Assembly: GCA_003245715.1 (NCBI GenBank)
Contig: QKCJ01000006.1
Location: 44,082 to 108,081 of the forward strand
From: a bacterium
GTDB taxonomy: Bacteria > Planctomycetota > SZUA-567
DNA length: 64,000 nucleotides
Reading direction: 5' to 3'
The notes under the pieces are model-generated. The model was not told the origin of the DNA. It made no database searches and was given only the letters and a program-made list of their open reading frames with translations. A program made the translations under genes and the position numbers. This document shows positions 8,902 to 17,734 of this stretch, in pieces. The stretch's first letter is position 1; every line of letters starts with the position of its first letter.

Positions 8902-10167
8902 TCAGCCCAGAAGCTTTTTCAGGTCTTCATGGAAGGCCGGATATGAAACGGCTACGCATTCTTCCTCTTCGATCTCACACTCAGCCCCCGCGATCAGCAA
9001 CGCAAGACGCAGGGTCATCGCCATGCGGTGGTCGCCGTATGAGTCAAGCTCCTCAGGTGCGCAAAGCTCCTCGACATCACTGATAACCAGTTTGCAGTCA
9101 TCATCATGGTCGTCAATATAAATGCAGGCACCCATCTTGCCCAGTTCGTTGCGCACCGCCACCAGACGGTCTGTTTCCTTGATGCGCAGCTCGCCGACAT
9201 TATGGAAGACACTCTCTCCCTCAGCCAGCGCCGCAACCAGTGTCAGGATAGGAATCTCATCAACCAGTGAAGGAACTTCTTCGGCTGTGATTGTGCAGGC
9301 CTTGAGCCTGCCATTATAACGGACAGTGATATCCCCCCACGGCTCAGGCACGTCGCCGCGTTTGTTGATGGTCACATCGGCGCCCATACGTTTTAGCACA
9401 TCAATAAACAATGCACGTGTCGGGTTGAGAAGAATTCCCCGTGCGGTTACTTCGCTGTCCTTAATCATAGTCGCCGCGCAGAGAAAGAACGCCGCCGATG
9501 ACGGGTCGCCGGGAACGTAGAAATCCTTTGGCAGGGATAATGCTGAGGGTTCAACCGTAATGCGGCCGGGTTCGCTTTTTATTGCCGCGCCGAAAGACTT
9601 AAGCATCAGTTCCGTGTGGTCGCGGCTCTTCACCGGTTCGATTACCGTTGTCGGTGATGAGGCGTTAAGTCCGGCCAGAAGTACCGCGCTTTTAAGCTGC
9701 GCGCTGGCAACGGGCAGTTCGTATTCCGTGCCGCTAAGTTTGCCGCCGGTGATTTTGATTGGTGCATTGCCGTCGGTGGTTGTAATCTGCGCGCCCATTT
9801 TTTCAAGCGGTGTGGCGATACGCTGCATCGGGCGCTTTCTGAGATACTTGTCACCGTCGAGGGTAAAGCTGCCCTCAAGTGAACTTAAGATCCCCATCAG
9901 CAGACGGATGGTTGTTCCGGAATTGCCGCAGTCGATTTCGGCCTGTTTGGTGACTATGCCGCCGGCGCCGGTAATGCTGATAGTGCCGTCGGGGTTTTTG
10001 CTGACCGCGCAGCCTAAGCGCTCAACAGCTTTCAGGCTTGAGTGGCAATCCTCGCCTGGGGAGTAATTGGTTACAACTGTGCTGCCCTGAGCCAGTAGTG
10101 AGAACAATGCAATCCTGTGGCTGACTGATTTGTCGCCGGCCGGGGTGAAACAACCTTTTAATGACAT
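8902..10167 (-). CDS. aroA: 3-phosphoshikimate 1-carboxyvinyltransferase (EPSP synthase)
   Basis: AroA joins shikimate-3-phosphate and phosphoenolpyruvate in the sixth step of chorismate synthesis. The 421-residue length is typical. Visible signatures are AGDKSVSHR near the N-terminus (catalytic Lys13), GNSGTTIRLLMG, VPGDPSSAAFF, VDEIPILTLVAALAEG with the catalytic Asp, ELRIKETDR and GDHRMAMTLRLA. The GNSGTTIRL block resembles class II enzymes (the type that tends to be glyphosate tolerant) more than the NAGTAMRPL of class I. The gene sits between pfk and yjdM on the same strand, 50 bases after pfk. Confidence 0.95.
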   Translation of the reverse strand: MSLKGCFTPAGDKSVSHRIALFSLLAQGSTVVTNYSPGEDCHSSLKAVERLGCAVSKNPDGTISITGAGGIVTKQAEIDCGNSGTTIRLLMGILSSLEGSFTLDGDKYLRKRPMQRIATPLEKMGAQITTTDGNAPIKITGGKLSGTEYELPVASAQLKSAVLLAGLNASSPTTVIEPVKSRDHTELMLKSFGAAIKSEPGRITVEPSALSLPKDFYVPGDPSSAAFFLCAATMIKDSEVTARGILLNPTRALFIDVLKRMGADVTINKRGDVPEPWGDITVRYNGRLKACTITAEEVPSLVDEIPILTLVAALAEGESVFHNVGELRIKETDRLVAVRNELGKMGACIYIDDHDDDCKLVISDVEELCAPEELDSYGDHRMAMTLRLALLIAGAECEIEEEECVAVSYPAFHEDLKKLLG

Positions 10168-10217
10168 TTATACTAACCTTGAACTGTTTATAGAAATCTT
10201 AAATTTAAAGCTACTTA

Positions 10218-11402
10218 CTAGAATTTGGCCCCCAGACAGGTTTCAACCATTCGTGCCGAGTCAAGCCATGGGTGGTCAAGCGGAACCAGTTTGCTCTTGC
10301 CGGCAACCTCTTCAAGAGCAATCGCCTCACAACCATCGCCGCGGATAGCGACCATCTTGTTATATTCGCCGGCAGCCAGCAGTTCAGCCGCCTTTGTTCC
10401 GAGGATCGTACAGAGCAAACGGTCACGCGGTGAAGGTGAGCCGCCGCGTTGGACGTGGCCGAGGCTGGTGACGCGTGCCTCAAAGCCGGTGATCTTCTGG
10501 ATGTTTCTGGCGACACGGCTGGCAATTGGTTCCTGCACAATACAATAGTCATCCTTGCGGATCTCATCAAGGATTTTCTTATTGCTTTTTTCCTTATTCT
10601 GTTTCTTGCTACCTTTTTCTGATTTGGCAGCTTTCTTCTCCTGTTTTTTAAGTTTCTCAATGGTCGTTGCTTCATTGGCGGAGTGCGCTCCTTCAGCAAC
10701 GGCGATAATTGAAAAACGCTTGCCACCGCGGCGGCGGTCACGCAGATGCTCGGTTACGACTTCAAGGTCGTAAGGTATCTCCGGGATCAGAATTACATCC
10801 GCTCCGCCGGCGATACCTGCCCCAAGCGGCAACCAGCCGGCATTATGCCCCATAATCTCACAGACAATCAGTCGGTGGTGGCTTGTGGCTGTGGTGTGGA
10901 GGCGGTCGATCGCTTCGGTTGCGATATTGAGCGCAGTATCAAAGCCGAAGGTTTCATCAGTGCCGTAAACATCGTTGTCAATTGTTTTGGGCAGGGTCAG
11001 GACATTTAGTCCGTTCTGCATCAGGTGCAGGGCATTTTTCTGGGTTCCGCCACCGCCCAGACAGACCAGACAGTCAATGCCCATCTTTTTGGCGTTTTCA
11101 ATAGCCACTTCAGTCATGTCAACCTTGCGGCCACCCATGGGCATCTTGTGCGGTTTATCGCGGCTGGTGCCGAGGATGGTTCCGCCAAGGGTTAGGATGC
11201 CGCTGACTGAGCGGTTGTCAAGCTTGAAGAAACGGTTTTCAACCAGTCCGCGAAAGCCGTCATATACGCCGATGACATCCATGCCGTAAATTGTCATTGC
11301 CGCCTTGGCGACACTGCGGATAGCTGCGTTAAGGCCGGGGCAGTCCCCGCCGGAGGTCAGCAGGCCGATGCACTTTGTTTTGGATTTTTTGTATGGAGCC
11401 AT
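10218..11402 (-). CDS. pfkA: 6-phosphofructokinase, group III type
   Basis: This 394-residue protein phosphorylates fructose-6-phosphate in glycolysis. Signatures are [17 protein letters not shown] (11-29), [19 protein letters not shown] (138-156) with the catalytic Asp pair, [12 protein letters not shown] and [13 protein letters not shown]. The donor-site motif at 116-120 is GGGGT. ATP enzymes of the E. coli type have GGDGS, and pyrophosphate enzymes have Asp at the fourth position (GGDD). Gly there favours ATP, while the preceding Asp is replaced; group III actinobacterial enzymes show a comparable change (GGEGT). Residues 248-276 form a lysine-rich insertion not found in the standard enzyme. 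The start follows GGAGGAG. Confidence 0.9.
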   Translation of the reverse strand: MAPYKKSKTKCIGLLTSGGDCPGLNAAIRSVAKAAMTIYGMDVIGVYDGFRGLVENRFFKLDNRSVSGILTLGGTILGTSRDKPHKMPMGGRKVDMTEVAIENAKKMGIDCLVCLGGGGTQKNALHLMQNGLNVLTLPKTIDNDVYGTDETFGFDTALNIATEAIDRLHTTATSHHRLIVCEIMGHNAGWLPLGAGIAGGADVILIPEIPYDLEVVTEHLRDRRRGGKRFSIIAVAEGAHSANEATTIEKLKKQEKKAAKSEKGSKKQNKEKSNKKILDEIRKDDYCIVQEPIASRVARNIQKITGFEARVTSLGHVQRGGSPSPRDRLLCTILGTKAAELLAAGEYNKMVAIRGDGCEAIALEEVAGKSKLVPLDHPWLDSARMVETCLGAKF

Positions 11403-11494
11403 TTTGGGTACTCCTCCATGGTTTATGTCATTGAAATTAAATAGTAAACGACTGCAGCAGCAAATAAACTGAGTAGCACATATTACAGGATATC

Positions 11495-11523
11495 ATTGTA
11501 ACGTCTTGGCGCTTTTTCGTAAA
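11495..11523 (-). promoter_or_regulatory. Sigma-70-type promoter for pfk (candidate)
   Basis: Read on the reverse strand, TTTACG (11523-11518) and TACAAT (11500-11495) are separated by exactly 17 bases and point towards pfk, whose start is about 95 bases downstream. Confidence 0.5.
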
Positions 11524-11602
11524 TACTCTTTTTGTAATAAATATGGTAAATGCCCGACTTGGTGGAATAGATAATATACAGATAATGAGTATAATTAACC
11601 TG

Positions 11603-11631
11603 TTGACACGCATGTGCTGTTTTTGTATCCT
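11603..11631 (+). promoter_or_regulatory. Sigma-70-type promoter for efp
   Basis: A perfect -35 TTGACA (11603-11608), a 17-base spacer and TATCCT (11626-11631). Transcription would start near 11638, giving a leader of about 60 bases before efp. Confidence 0.7.
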
Positions 11632-11696
11632 ATCTCACTGAATTATAATGGTTTGCGGTATTTTTTTGTTTATTTCAGGATTTTCGGAGTTTTTTA

Positions 11697-12269
11697 ATGG
11701 CAAGTATTCCAATCAACCAGGTCAGCAGGGGCAGGGCAATTCTCTTCAACGATGAGATTTATATTATTATTTCAATGGATCACGTTAAGCCTGGTAAGGG
11801 ACCTGCCTACCAGCAGACAAAGATGCGCAATCTTGAAAGCGGCAAGATTATCGAAAACCGCTTCCGTTCAGAAGACAAGGTTGAGGTGATTGATGTTGAC
11901 CGTCAGGGCTGCACCTTCTCATATCGCTCAGGCGACAACTTTATCTTCATGAATGACAAGACCTATGAAGAAATCGAAGTTCACGAGACAATTCTTGGCG
12001 ATAACAGCCTGTATCTTCTTGAAGGTAACGCTTCAACCGTTATGGTTGCCAGTGGCCGTGTTCTCGGGGTTGAACTTCCTCCGGCAGTTGAACTTACAGT
12101 TACCGAGTGTGATCCGGGTGTAAAGAACGCAACGGCAACTAACGTCTTCAAGAATGGTGTGGTTGAGACTGGTCTTAATGTCCAGATTCCTCCCTTCATC
12201 AACGTTGGCGATACTGTCAAGATCAGCACAGAAGACGGCAAGTACCTCGAACGTACTTCAATTGCCTAA
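11697..12269 (+). CDS. efp: Elongation factor P
   Basis: EF-P (190 residues) relieves ribosomes stalled on polyproline stretches. The N-terminal KOW-like domain carries the loop VKPGKGPAYQQ with Lys34 at the tip, the position that is modified in enterics by EpmA/EpmB; the modification type here cannot be told. The OB domains follow (FIFMNDKTYEEIEV, YLLEGNASTVMVASGR) and the C-terminal hallmark is PPFINVGDTVKISTEDGKYLER, cited here only as the block at about residues 164-186. It is a single gene with its own promoter and a strong terminator. The start follows a modest GGAG. Confidence 0.95.
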   Translation: MASIPINQVSRGRAILFNDEIYIIISMDHVKPGKGPAYQQTKMRNLESGKIIENRFRSEDKVEVIDVDRQGCTFSYRSGDNFIFMNDKTYEEIEVHETILGDNSLYLLEGNASTVMVASGRVLGVELPPAVELTVTECDPGVKNATATNVFKNGVVETGLNVQIPPFINVGDTVKISTEDGKYLERTSIA

Positions 12270-12306
12270 GCCAGATCTGCTGTAACTCTGAGGTGAGCAA
12301 TTAATT

Positions 12307-12341
12307 AATAAAGCAACCGGTTTTACGCCGGTTGCTTTATT
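12307..12341 (+). terminator. Strong intrinsic terminator after efp
   Basis: A perfect 14-base stem (AATAAAGCAACCGG at 12307-12320 with CCGGTTGCTTTATT at 12328-12341) surrounds a 7-base loop. The stem's A/T base gives T-runs on both strands, so it may also stop transcription of the reverse LysM gene. Confidence 0.9.
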
Positions 12342-12374
12342 GTGTAAAAGCTTATGAATACAGGTTTTTCTCAG

Positions 12375-13088
12375 CTAGTTTGTATTTGGCTCGCAGGTGG
12401 GATTTAGTGCGGCCCAGCGGCGGAAGCTGGCATTGGGCGAATCGGGAGCCGGGATAACCAGTTTCATTCCGGGACGGAGATTCCCCGGATCAGTCAGTTG
12501 CGGGTTGGCGCTGAGGATATTGCGCCACAAATTGCCATTGCCATAAATTTTAGCTGAAATGCGATAGAGTGTCTCGTCCTTACGCACGCGGTAATAATGA
12601 TTTTTAGGAACGGATTCGGTGCTTCTCTGCTCATCTGCAGGGTTGTGAAGAATTCCGCGCGGAAGTTCAGAAACTACCGCGGATCTGCGGTTTTCTGGTG
12701 TATAATTAATATTGTCAGGGCAGTTCTGGCCGCTGGTTATTCTGGCGACTTCGGAGTTGTTATTCTGCTGACCCTGCCGGGTAGTAGTGTCGTTGATTTT
12801 TACCCCGTTGTATTGATAGGCGGTGTTTTCGTTTAGCCCGTTATAAAGTGCGACCCGCTGCTGTTCTTCAGTTCCCTGGGTGAGTTCGGTGTCAGTTGCA
12901 CCGATTTTAAGCAAAGCTTTTTTGCGTTCCTGCTGCAGAGCCACCCGCTCCTTGGCTTTTTCGACAATAAAACCGGATTCATGGTATTTACCGGCCTGAC
13001 TGACCAGCAAAAACATAAGCAGCAAGCCAATTATCATGGTTACATAAGTTCCGAGCTGAGGTTGTTTGTCCTGTTGGTTGTTCGACAT
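12375..13088 (-). CDS. Membrane-anchored LysM-domain protein
   Basis: This 237-residue protein has one membrane segment near the N-terminus (YVTMIIGLLLMFLLVSQAG, about residues 15-33), followed by a charged, probably helical stretch (VEKAKERVALQQERKKALL). A Q/N-rich linker follows. A LysM domain lies at about residues 163-210 (YRVRKDETLYRISAKIYG, then NPQLTDPGNLRPGMKLVIP). LysM domains bind N-acetylglucosamine-containing glycans such as peptidoglycan, so the protein probably sits in the inner membrane with LysM in the periplasm. The linker carries no enzymatic motif. It is divergent from the acidic membrane-anchored protein, 261 bases apart, which suggests a shared envelope role. An AGGGAAAG site precedes the ATG. 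Confidence 0.8.
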   Translation of the reverse strand: MSNNQQDKQPQLGTYVTMIIGLLLMFLLVSQAGKYHESGFIVEKAKERVALQQERKKALLKIGATDTELTQGTEEQQRVALYNGLNENTAYQYNGVKINDTTTRQGQQNNNSEVARITSGQNCPDNINYTPENRRSAVVSELPRGILHNPADEQRSTESVPKNHYYRVRKDETLYRISAKIYGNGNLWRNILSANPQLTDPGNLRPGMKLVIPAPDSPNASFRRWAALNPTCEPNTN

Positions 13089-13349
13089 GCGCTTTCCCTG
13101 TTTTAATATGATTTACAATAAACTTTTATTGGTTTTTATCGTCTGTAGCAGGCTGAAATCTTTAACTTGCCTTTAAATCTCCGGTAAAAGTGGATTTTTA
13201 CTGCTGAAAGCTCCGGATTGTGCCGATAAAAATAGCGACATATATATGTATAGAAGCAAAATAGTGTTTTTCTATCCGGTTAAAGTTGGTTGTTGTGCCG
13301 GTCTTTACTGCTATTAATTATTGATGGATAAGGAGTTATCTATAGCCTG

Positions 13350-15869
13350 ATGTCTGCGCAGCGTGATGGTTTGAATTTCAGCGAGCTTGATCTTGCTTCT
13401 GGCGATCTCCAGAAGGAGGCTGCTGCATCACCGGTTGGGCGGAAGGTTGTGGAGTATAAGCCGGTTTCGACGATTGCCCGACTTGATTCATTTGAGATTG
13501 ATTTTGAGCCTGATGAAGAGGGCGGTGATTTCTTTTTCGCTGATGATGATGACGAGGGGGATACTGACGAGCAAGATTTGGCGCAGGAGGTTGCTGAGTC
13601 TGAGGAAGATGGTCAGGAGCCGGCGGAGGTGGAGGCTCAGTTAGTAGCAGAAGATACTCTGGCCGGAGAGGAGGGGCTGTCTGTTTCTGGCGGGGTTGGG
13701 GAAGATGCGGATAATGTTGATGATATCGGCCGCGCTTCTTTTGCTGACGAGCAAGTGTCGCATGATGGTTTGAGTGAGAATGAAACTCCCGTTTCCGGCT
13801 TTGGATTCAGGGATGATGAGGATCTGGCTGATACTGAACTGATCTCGCCTGAGGATATCGACGACCTTGATTTCAGCAATCCTGTGAATGTCGCTGATAT
13901 TTCTGATGAGGCTGATTATGAATTTGCCGGTATGGATTTTGCCGGTGCGGGGGCGGATGATTTGCCGCCGGATGTTTCCTCTGGCGAGAGTGATGATGAT
14001 TTTGCGATTGGTGCGGGTGGAGATTTCGGCGGTCTGCTTGATGATTTAACCAAAGGTTCTGGCGAGCAGAAGCGCGGCGGAGAGTTTGCCGGCATAGAGG
14101 ATGATGATACTGGCAGTGAGGCGGTTGATAGTGATGATGAGGATCAGGAAGATATCCTTGCCGAGATCAGACCTGACTGGGATAAATTCAGGGATGAGAT
14201 AAATATAGATTTGCCCGGGATTTCGTTGTCCCGCGATGGTGATTTGCTTGAAGGGGTTGGCGCGGATGGTTCTGTTGCGGGGGCTTCGGATGAAATTCCT
14301 GAATATCTGGCCGCCCGGCAGAAAGTCGGAGCCGGTTCTGCAGCTGCCGGTGCGAAGTCCGGATCTAAGCTTAAAGCTGAATCTGAAACAGGTGGTGAGG
14401 ATGAGTTTGAAGAATTTTCCGACTTCGCTGATAGTCTCGACGAGTCTGATAATGAGGACGATTTTGGCGACTTTGGCGGTTCGGACATGGCGGATGAGCT
14501 TGATGATAATGCCCCGGACATGTCGGACATGTTCGCTGATACGGGTATTGATTCTGCAGGAGATCTTGGTGATTTATTTGATTCAGCTGAGGACATGGGT
14601 GGTAGTCTTGATGCGGATCTTGCGGGTTTTTCCGGCTCTGCTGAAGAGGATGATGATGATTCTGGCAGCCTGAATGATGAGCTTATGTCTGATCTGGGCA
14701 TTTCCCTTGAAGATGATGAGGGTGAGGATGACTCCGGTTTTTCTGCCGATGATTTTGCCGGAGACCTTGATGACGGCACCGGGGAAGCGGATGACTGGAT
14801 GCAGAGTGGCGCTCAGGGTGCGGGGGATACTTCCTGGCTTGATGCGGATGATATGTCTGAAGAGGACATGGGCAATGAATTCTCCGGAATGCTCTCAAAC
14901 ACCGGCTTTAACTTTGAGGAAGAAAGTCAGGGCGCGCTTGAGGGTTTTGCTGATAGTGGGGAGTATGTAGATAATAAGTCTGAATTGCCGCCCGAGGGAG
15001 AGGCGTTTGTCCGCGGTGTCAAAGCGGTTACTGAGTTCTTCCCGCCGGTTAGTGACCTTACTGATGCGACCAGACAATGGCTGGCTCTTCTGCGTGCAAT
15101 GCCTGGAAGGATAAAGCAGCAGGGGCTTACCCGCTCTACAAAAGATTTTCTTGATCGTGTCCATTCGATGATGGGTCTGCAGCATCCGCTCTTTAATTTC
15201 ATGGCCCGCAAAAAGATTGACCGGCAGGTGCAGTCTGAGGAAGGTGGTGAGTCAACAGGAGGGTTTGATTCCGATGATAGCTGGGGTTTGCCTGCTGGTG
15301 ATTTACCGATGCCTGAAAAGAATAATTCTTCTGGCGGTGACGTTGAGGATGACGGCTGGGGGTTGGGGCCGATCACCAAGGAGAAGGATGACAATTTCGC
15401 TGACTGGAACGATAGTACAACCAAGCCGGAGAGTGCTGAGTCTGCTGCTGATGAGTCGGATGAAAATTATACAGATGAACTGGATGCTGCCAGTGATGAG
15501 CCGCCGGAGGATATGCTGCCGGATGAGGAATTCAGTTTCTCCACTGCCGATATGCTTATGGATGATGAAGATTTGGGGCTTAATGATCTTGGCTCTGAAT
15601 TCGGCGCTGAGGCAGGGGAGTTTGAGGGCGGCCTTGATGGTTCTGGCGCGGGCGCTAAAGATGATGCGGATTACAGCGGTTTTGTCGGGAAGTTGCGCAA
15701 GCTCCGTAATATAAGCTATAAATGGTGCCGGATGAGCTATAAGCTTGCTGACAAGTATCTGGATTTTGAGAGAAACTGGTGGAAAATGCTGGACTTTATG
15801 GCCTTGCTGATCTTCACTTTTGCCCTTGCCGCTTTTGTTTCATATTTTCTTTGGCACCGTCCTGCCTGA
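13350..15869 (+). CDS. Very acidic protein with C-terminal membrane anchor (unknown family)
   Basis: This is an 839-residue protein whose first ~550 and ~630-760 residues are low-complexity sequence dominated by Asp, Glu, Gly and Ser (runs such as DDDDEGDTDEQD). Two parts look folded and basic. Residues ~555-632 are helical with aromatics (GVKAVTEFFPPVSDLTD, RQWLALLRAMPGRIKQQG). Residues ~772-839 (GKLRKLRNISYKWCRMSY) end in a single membrane helix (MALLIFTFALAAFVSYFLW) five residues from the C-terminus. There is no signal peptide, so it should be tail-anchored with the acidic part in the cytoplasm. The AAGGAG site is 14 bases from the ATG, longer than usual. I do not recognise the family. It is divergent from the LysM gene. 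Confidence 0.75.
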   Translation: MSAQRDGLNFSELDLASGDLQKEAAASPVGRKVVEYKPVSTIARLDSFEIDFEPDEEGGDFFFADDDDEGDTDEQDLAQEVAESEEDGQEPAEVEAQLVAEDTLAGEEGLSVSGGVGEDADNVDDIGRASFADEQVSHDGLSENETPVSGFGFRDDEDLADTELISPEDIDDLDFSNPVNVADISDEADYEFAGMDFAGAGADDLPPDVSSGESDDDFAIGAGGDFGGLLDDLTKGSGEQKRGGEFAGIEDDDTGSEAVDSDDEDQEDILAEIRPDWDKFRDEINIDLPGISLSRDGDLLEGVGADGSVAGASDEIPEYLAARQKVGAGSAAAGAKSGSKLKAESETGGEDEFEEFSDFADSLDESDNEDDFGDFGGSDMADELDDNAPDMSDMFADTGIDSAGDLGDLFDSAEDMGGSLDADLAGFSGSAEEDDDDSGSLNDELMSDLGISLEDDEGEDDSGFSADDFAGDLDDGTGEADDWMQSGAQGAGDTSWLDADDMSEEDMGNEFSGMLSNTGFNFEEESQGALEGFADSGEYVDNKSELPPEGEAFVRGVKAVTEFFPPVSDLTDATRQWLALLRAMPGRIKQQGLTRSTKDFLDRVHSMMGLQHPLFNFMARKKIDRQVQSEEGGESTGGFDSDDSWGLPAGDLPMPEKNNSSGGDVEDDGWGLGPITKEKDDNFADWNDSTTKPESAESAADESDENYTDELDAASDEPPEDMLPDEEFSFSTADMLMDDEDLGLNDLGSEFGAEAGEFEGGLDGSGAGAKDDADYSGFVGKLRKLRNISYKWCRMSYKLADKYLDFERNWWKMLDFMALLIFTFALAAFVSYFLWHRPA

Positions 15870-16094
15870 TATCTTTTACTACATAACCGGATCAAACCGT
15901 CACCACAAATGCCTTGCCGTACTTTTCGGGAGGTATTTGTTACAATCTGGAATATACGTCACCTGCCTGCCTACGGTAATGTAGCAAACTCCTGCCTGAT
16001 TGTGGCCTGCATTTGTTTCAACTGCATTTTTGTAATAAAAACAGTAAAATATAATTCTTTGTCAGGGAATTATTAAGACGAAATCCTGCCTGAT
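15861..16094 (+). repeat. Repeated CCTGCCTGAT decamers upstream of amt
   Basis: Identical CCTGCCTGAT copies lie at 15861-15870 (overlapping the end of the acidic-protein gene), 15991-16000 and 16085-16094. A variant CCTGCCTGCCT is at 15962-15972 and a further CTGCCTGCT at about 16109. All face the same way. The rest of 15870-16234 is A/T-rich with no gene that can be supported. Confidence 0.5.
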
Positions 16095-16139
16095 TGATTA
16101 TTCATATCTGCCTGCTACCATAAAAAACGGTTATTTTGC

Positions 16140-16155
16140 TGGAACGGTAATTGAT
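16140..16155 (+). promoter_or_regulatory. Possible sigma-54-like promoter for amt
   Basis: TGGAACGGTAATTGAT resembles the sigma-54 consensus TGGCACG-N4-TTGCW, with matches at the -24 GG and -12 TTG but A instead of C at the invariant -12 GC. It is 80 bases before the amt start. Nitrogen-regulated amt genes often use sigma-54, so it is worth listing at low confidence. Confidence 0.25.
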
Positions 16156-16234
16156 TAAATGCCCAATCCGTAAAAAGAAGACAACATTATTGTTTAGTTT
16201 CAGGGTAAATTCTGTTTATTATGAAGGAGAATTT

Positions 16235-17668
16235 GTGAGTACTATTATGCGAAAAACCGGACTTGTTGCCGGTGCGATTTTTGCTTGCGGCGCTGCTTTT
16301 GCTGCTGACGCGGCAGCCGGAAGCGCTACGGCTAGTGGAACTGGGGCAACCGGCGCGGCAACTGCCTACAGCTATTCCGAGATTTTTACTGTTAATAATC
16401 TCTGGGTTCTGATTGCAACATTTCTGGTGTTTATGATGCACCTTGGCTTCGCCTCACTTGAGTCCGGCCTTACCAGAGCCAAAAATACCGTTAACATCCT
16501 CTTCAAGAATACCGCGATCGTTGCAATTGGTCTTCTGACCTATGCCTTTATCGGTTATAACCTGATGTATCCGGGGGATAGCTGGAGTGTTGTAAACTGG
16601 CTTGGTAATTTTTCTCTTGGTCTCCATCCCGGGGTTGCCGGACAGGCTGAAGAGGCAGGTAAGAATTTCACCGCTTATACAGACTTTATCTTCCAGGGTA
16701 TGTTTGCGGCAACTGCGGCGACTATTGTTTCTGGTGCGGTTGCAGAACGTGTGAAGCTTGGCAGCTTTCTGGTCTTCTCACTTATTTATGTTGCGCTGGT
16801 TTACCCGATTGTCGGTTCATGGGGTTGGGGCGGCGGCTGGCTCTCAAAGCTTGACGTTCCTTTCCACGATTTCGCCGGTTCTACTTTTGTTCACAGTGTC
16901 GGTGGCTGGGCGGCTCTTGCTGCGATTATCGTTCTTGGTCCGCGTATCGGTAAATACGGCCCTGCAAAGATGGTGCGCGGTATTCCGGGGCACAGCATGC
17001 CACTTGCGGCTATCGGTGTTTTTCTGCTCTGGTTTGGCTGGTACGGCTTTAATGGCGGCTCAGTTCTCTCGGCTGATCCGAATGTGGTTTCACTGGTCTT
17101 TGTTACTACCAGTCTTGCTGCGGCGGCGGGTGTTGCCGGTGCGATGATTCTGAGCTGGATCTGGCAGAAGAAGCCTGACCTGTCGATGGTTCTTAACGGT
17201 TCACTTGCGGGTCTTGTTGCGGTTACTGCCGGCGCTGACTGCATATCACCGATGGAGAGCATTTACATCGGTTTTATCGGCGGCCTGCTGGTTGTGGTGG
17301 CGGTTATCTTCATCGATGAAGTGCTCCGTCTTGATGACCCGGTTGGTGCGACTTCAGTCCACCTTGTAAATGGTGTCTGGGGTACTCTGGCGGTTGGTAT
17401 CTGGGGTAAGTTCAAGCTTGATGCAGAGGGTTCGACAATTTGTTATAACAGTGCAGGCGGCGAGATGCATTACTTCAGCTTTATGAGTCAGCTCAAGGGC
17501 GTGCTTGCTTCTGGTGTAACCTGTTTTATTGCCGCGCTGGTGCTGATGCTGATACTCAAGGCAATCATGGGGCTGCGTGTCTCACAGCATGAAGAAATGC
17601 AGGGGCTTGATATCGGTGAACACGGTATGGAAGCTTATGCCGGATTCCAGATCTTCAGCAACCAGTGA
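16235..17668 (+). CDS. amt: Ammonium transporter (Amt/MEP/Rh family)
   Basis: This 477-residue channel carries ammonium across the inner membrane. The start is GTG at 16235, supported by AAGGAG five bases upstream; an earlier TTG in frame lacks one. Residues ~1-22 look like a cleavable signal peptide (LVAGAIFACGAAFAADAAA), as in E. coli AmtB. About eleven membrane helices follow. Visible Amt signatures are FASLESGLTRAKNTVNILFK, the DFAGSTFVHSVGGWAAL block with the first pore His, and the GVWGTLAVGIWG block, with the second pore His in the SVHLVNG segment. No P-II gene (glnK) is adjacent, unlike in many bacteria. A terminator follows directly. Confidence 0.95.
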   Translation: MSTIMRKTGLVAGAIFACGAAFAADAAAGSATASGTGATGAATAYSYSEIFTVNNLWVLIATFLVFMMHLGFASLESGLTRAKNTVNILFKNTAIVAIGLLTYAFIGYNLMYPGDSWSVVNWLGNFSLGLHPGVAGQAEEAGKNFTAYTDFIFQGMFAATAATIVSGAVAERVKLGSFLVFSLIYVALVYPIVGSWGWGGGWLSKLDVPFHDFAGSTFVHSVGGWAALAAIIVLGPRIGKYGPAKMVRGIPGHSMPLAAIGVFLLWFGWYGFNGGSVLSADPNVVSLVFVTTSLAAAAGVAGAMILSWIWQKKPDLSMVLNGSLAGLVAVTAGADCISPMESIYIGFIGGLLVVVAVIFIDEVLRLDDPVGATSVHLVNGVWGTLAVGIWGKFKLDAEGSTICYNSAGGEMHYFSFMSQLKGVLASGVTCFIAALVLMLILKAIMGLRVSQHEEMQGLDIGEHGMEAYAGFQIFSNQ

Positions 17669-17699
17669 TTTTGTTATACGCGAAATGTAATTTCTGTTC

Positions 17700-17734
17700 A
17701 AAGACACTGCCTGACCGGGTAGTGTCTTTGTTTT
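17700..17734 (+). terminator. Intrinsic terminator after amt
   Basis: AAAGACACT (17700-17708) pairs with AGTGTCTTT (17721-17729) around CCTGACCGGG-type loop sequence, followed by GTTTT. Confidence 0.85.

Noticed and set aside
9560..10066. 168-residue forward frame opposite aroA
   Set aside because: aroA is certain on the other strand; the frame has no recognisable domain.
10211..10741. 176-residue second frame on the pfk strand
   Set aside because: It overlaps the well-supported pfk frame and has an Arg-rich out-of-frame composition.
11552..11580. GCCCGACTTGGTGGAAT resembles the 5' end of a tRNA-Leu
   Set aside because: No acceptor-stem partner, anticodon arm or T-loop follows; the next bases run into the efp promoter.
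14144..14779. 211-residue reverse frame inside the acidic-protein gene
   Set aside because: It is a Ser/Pro-rich mirror of the Asp/Glu-rich codons on the forward strand and has no ribosome site or domain.
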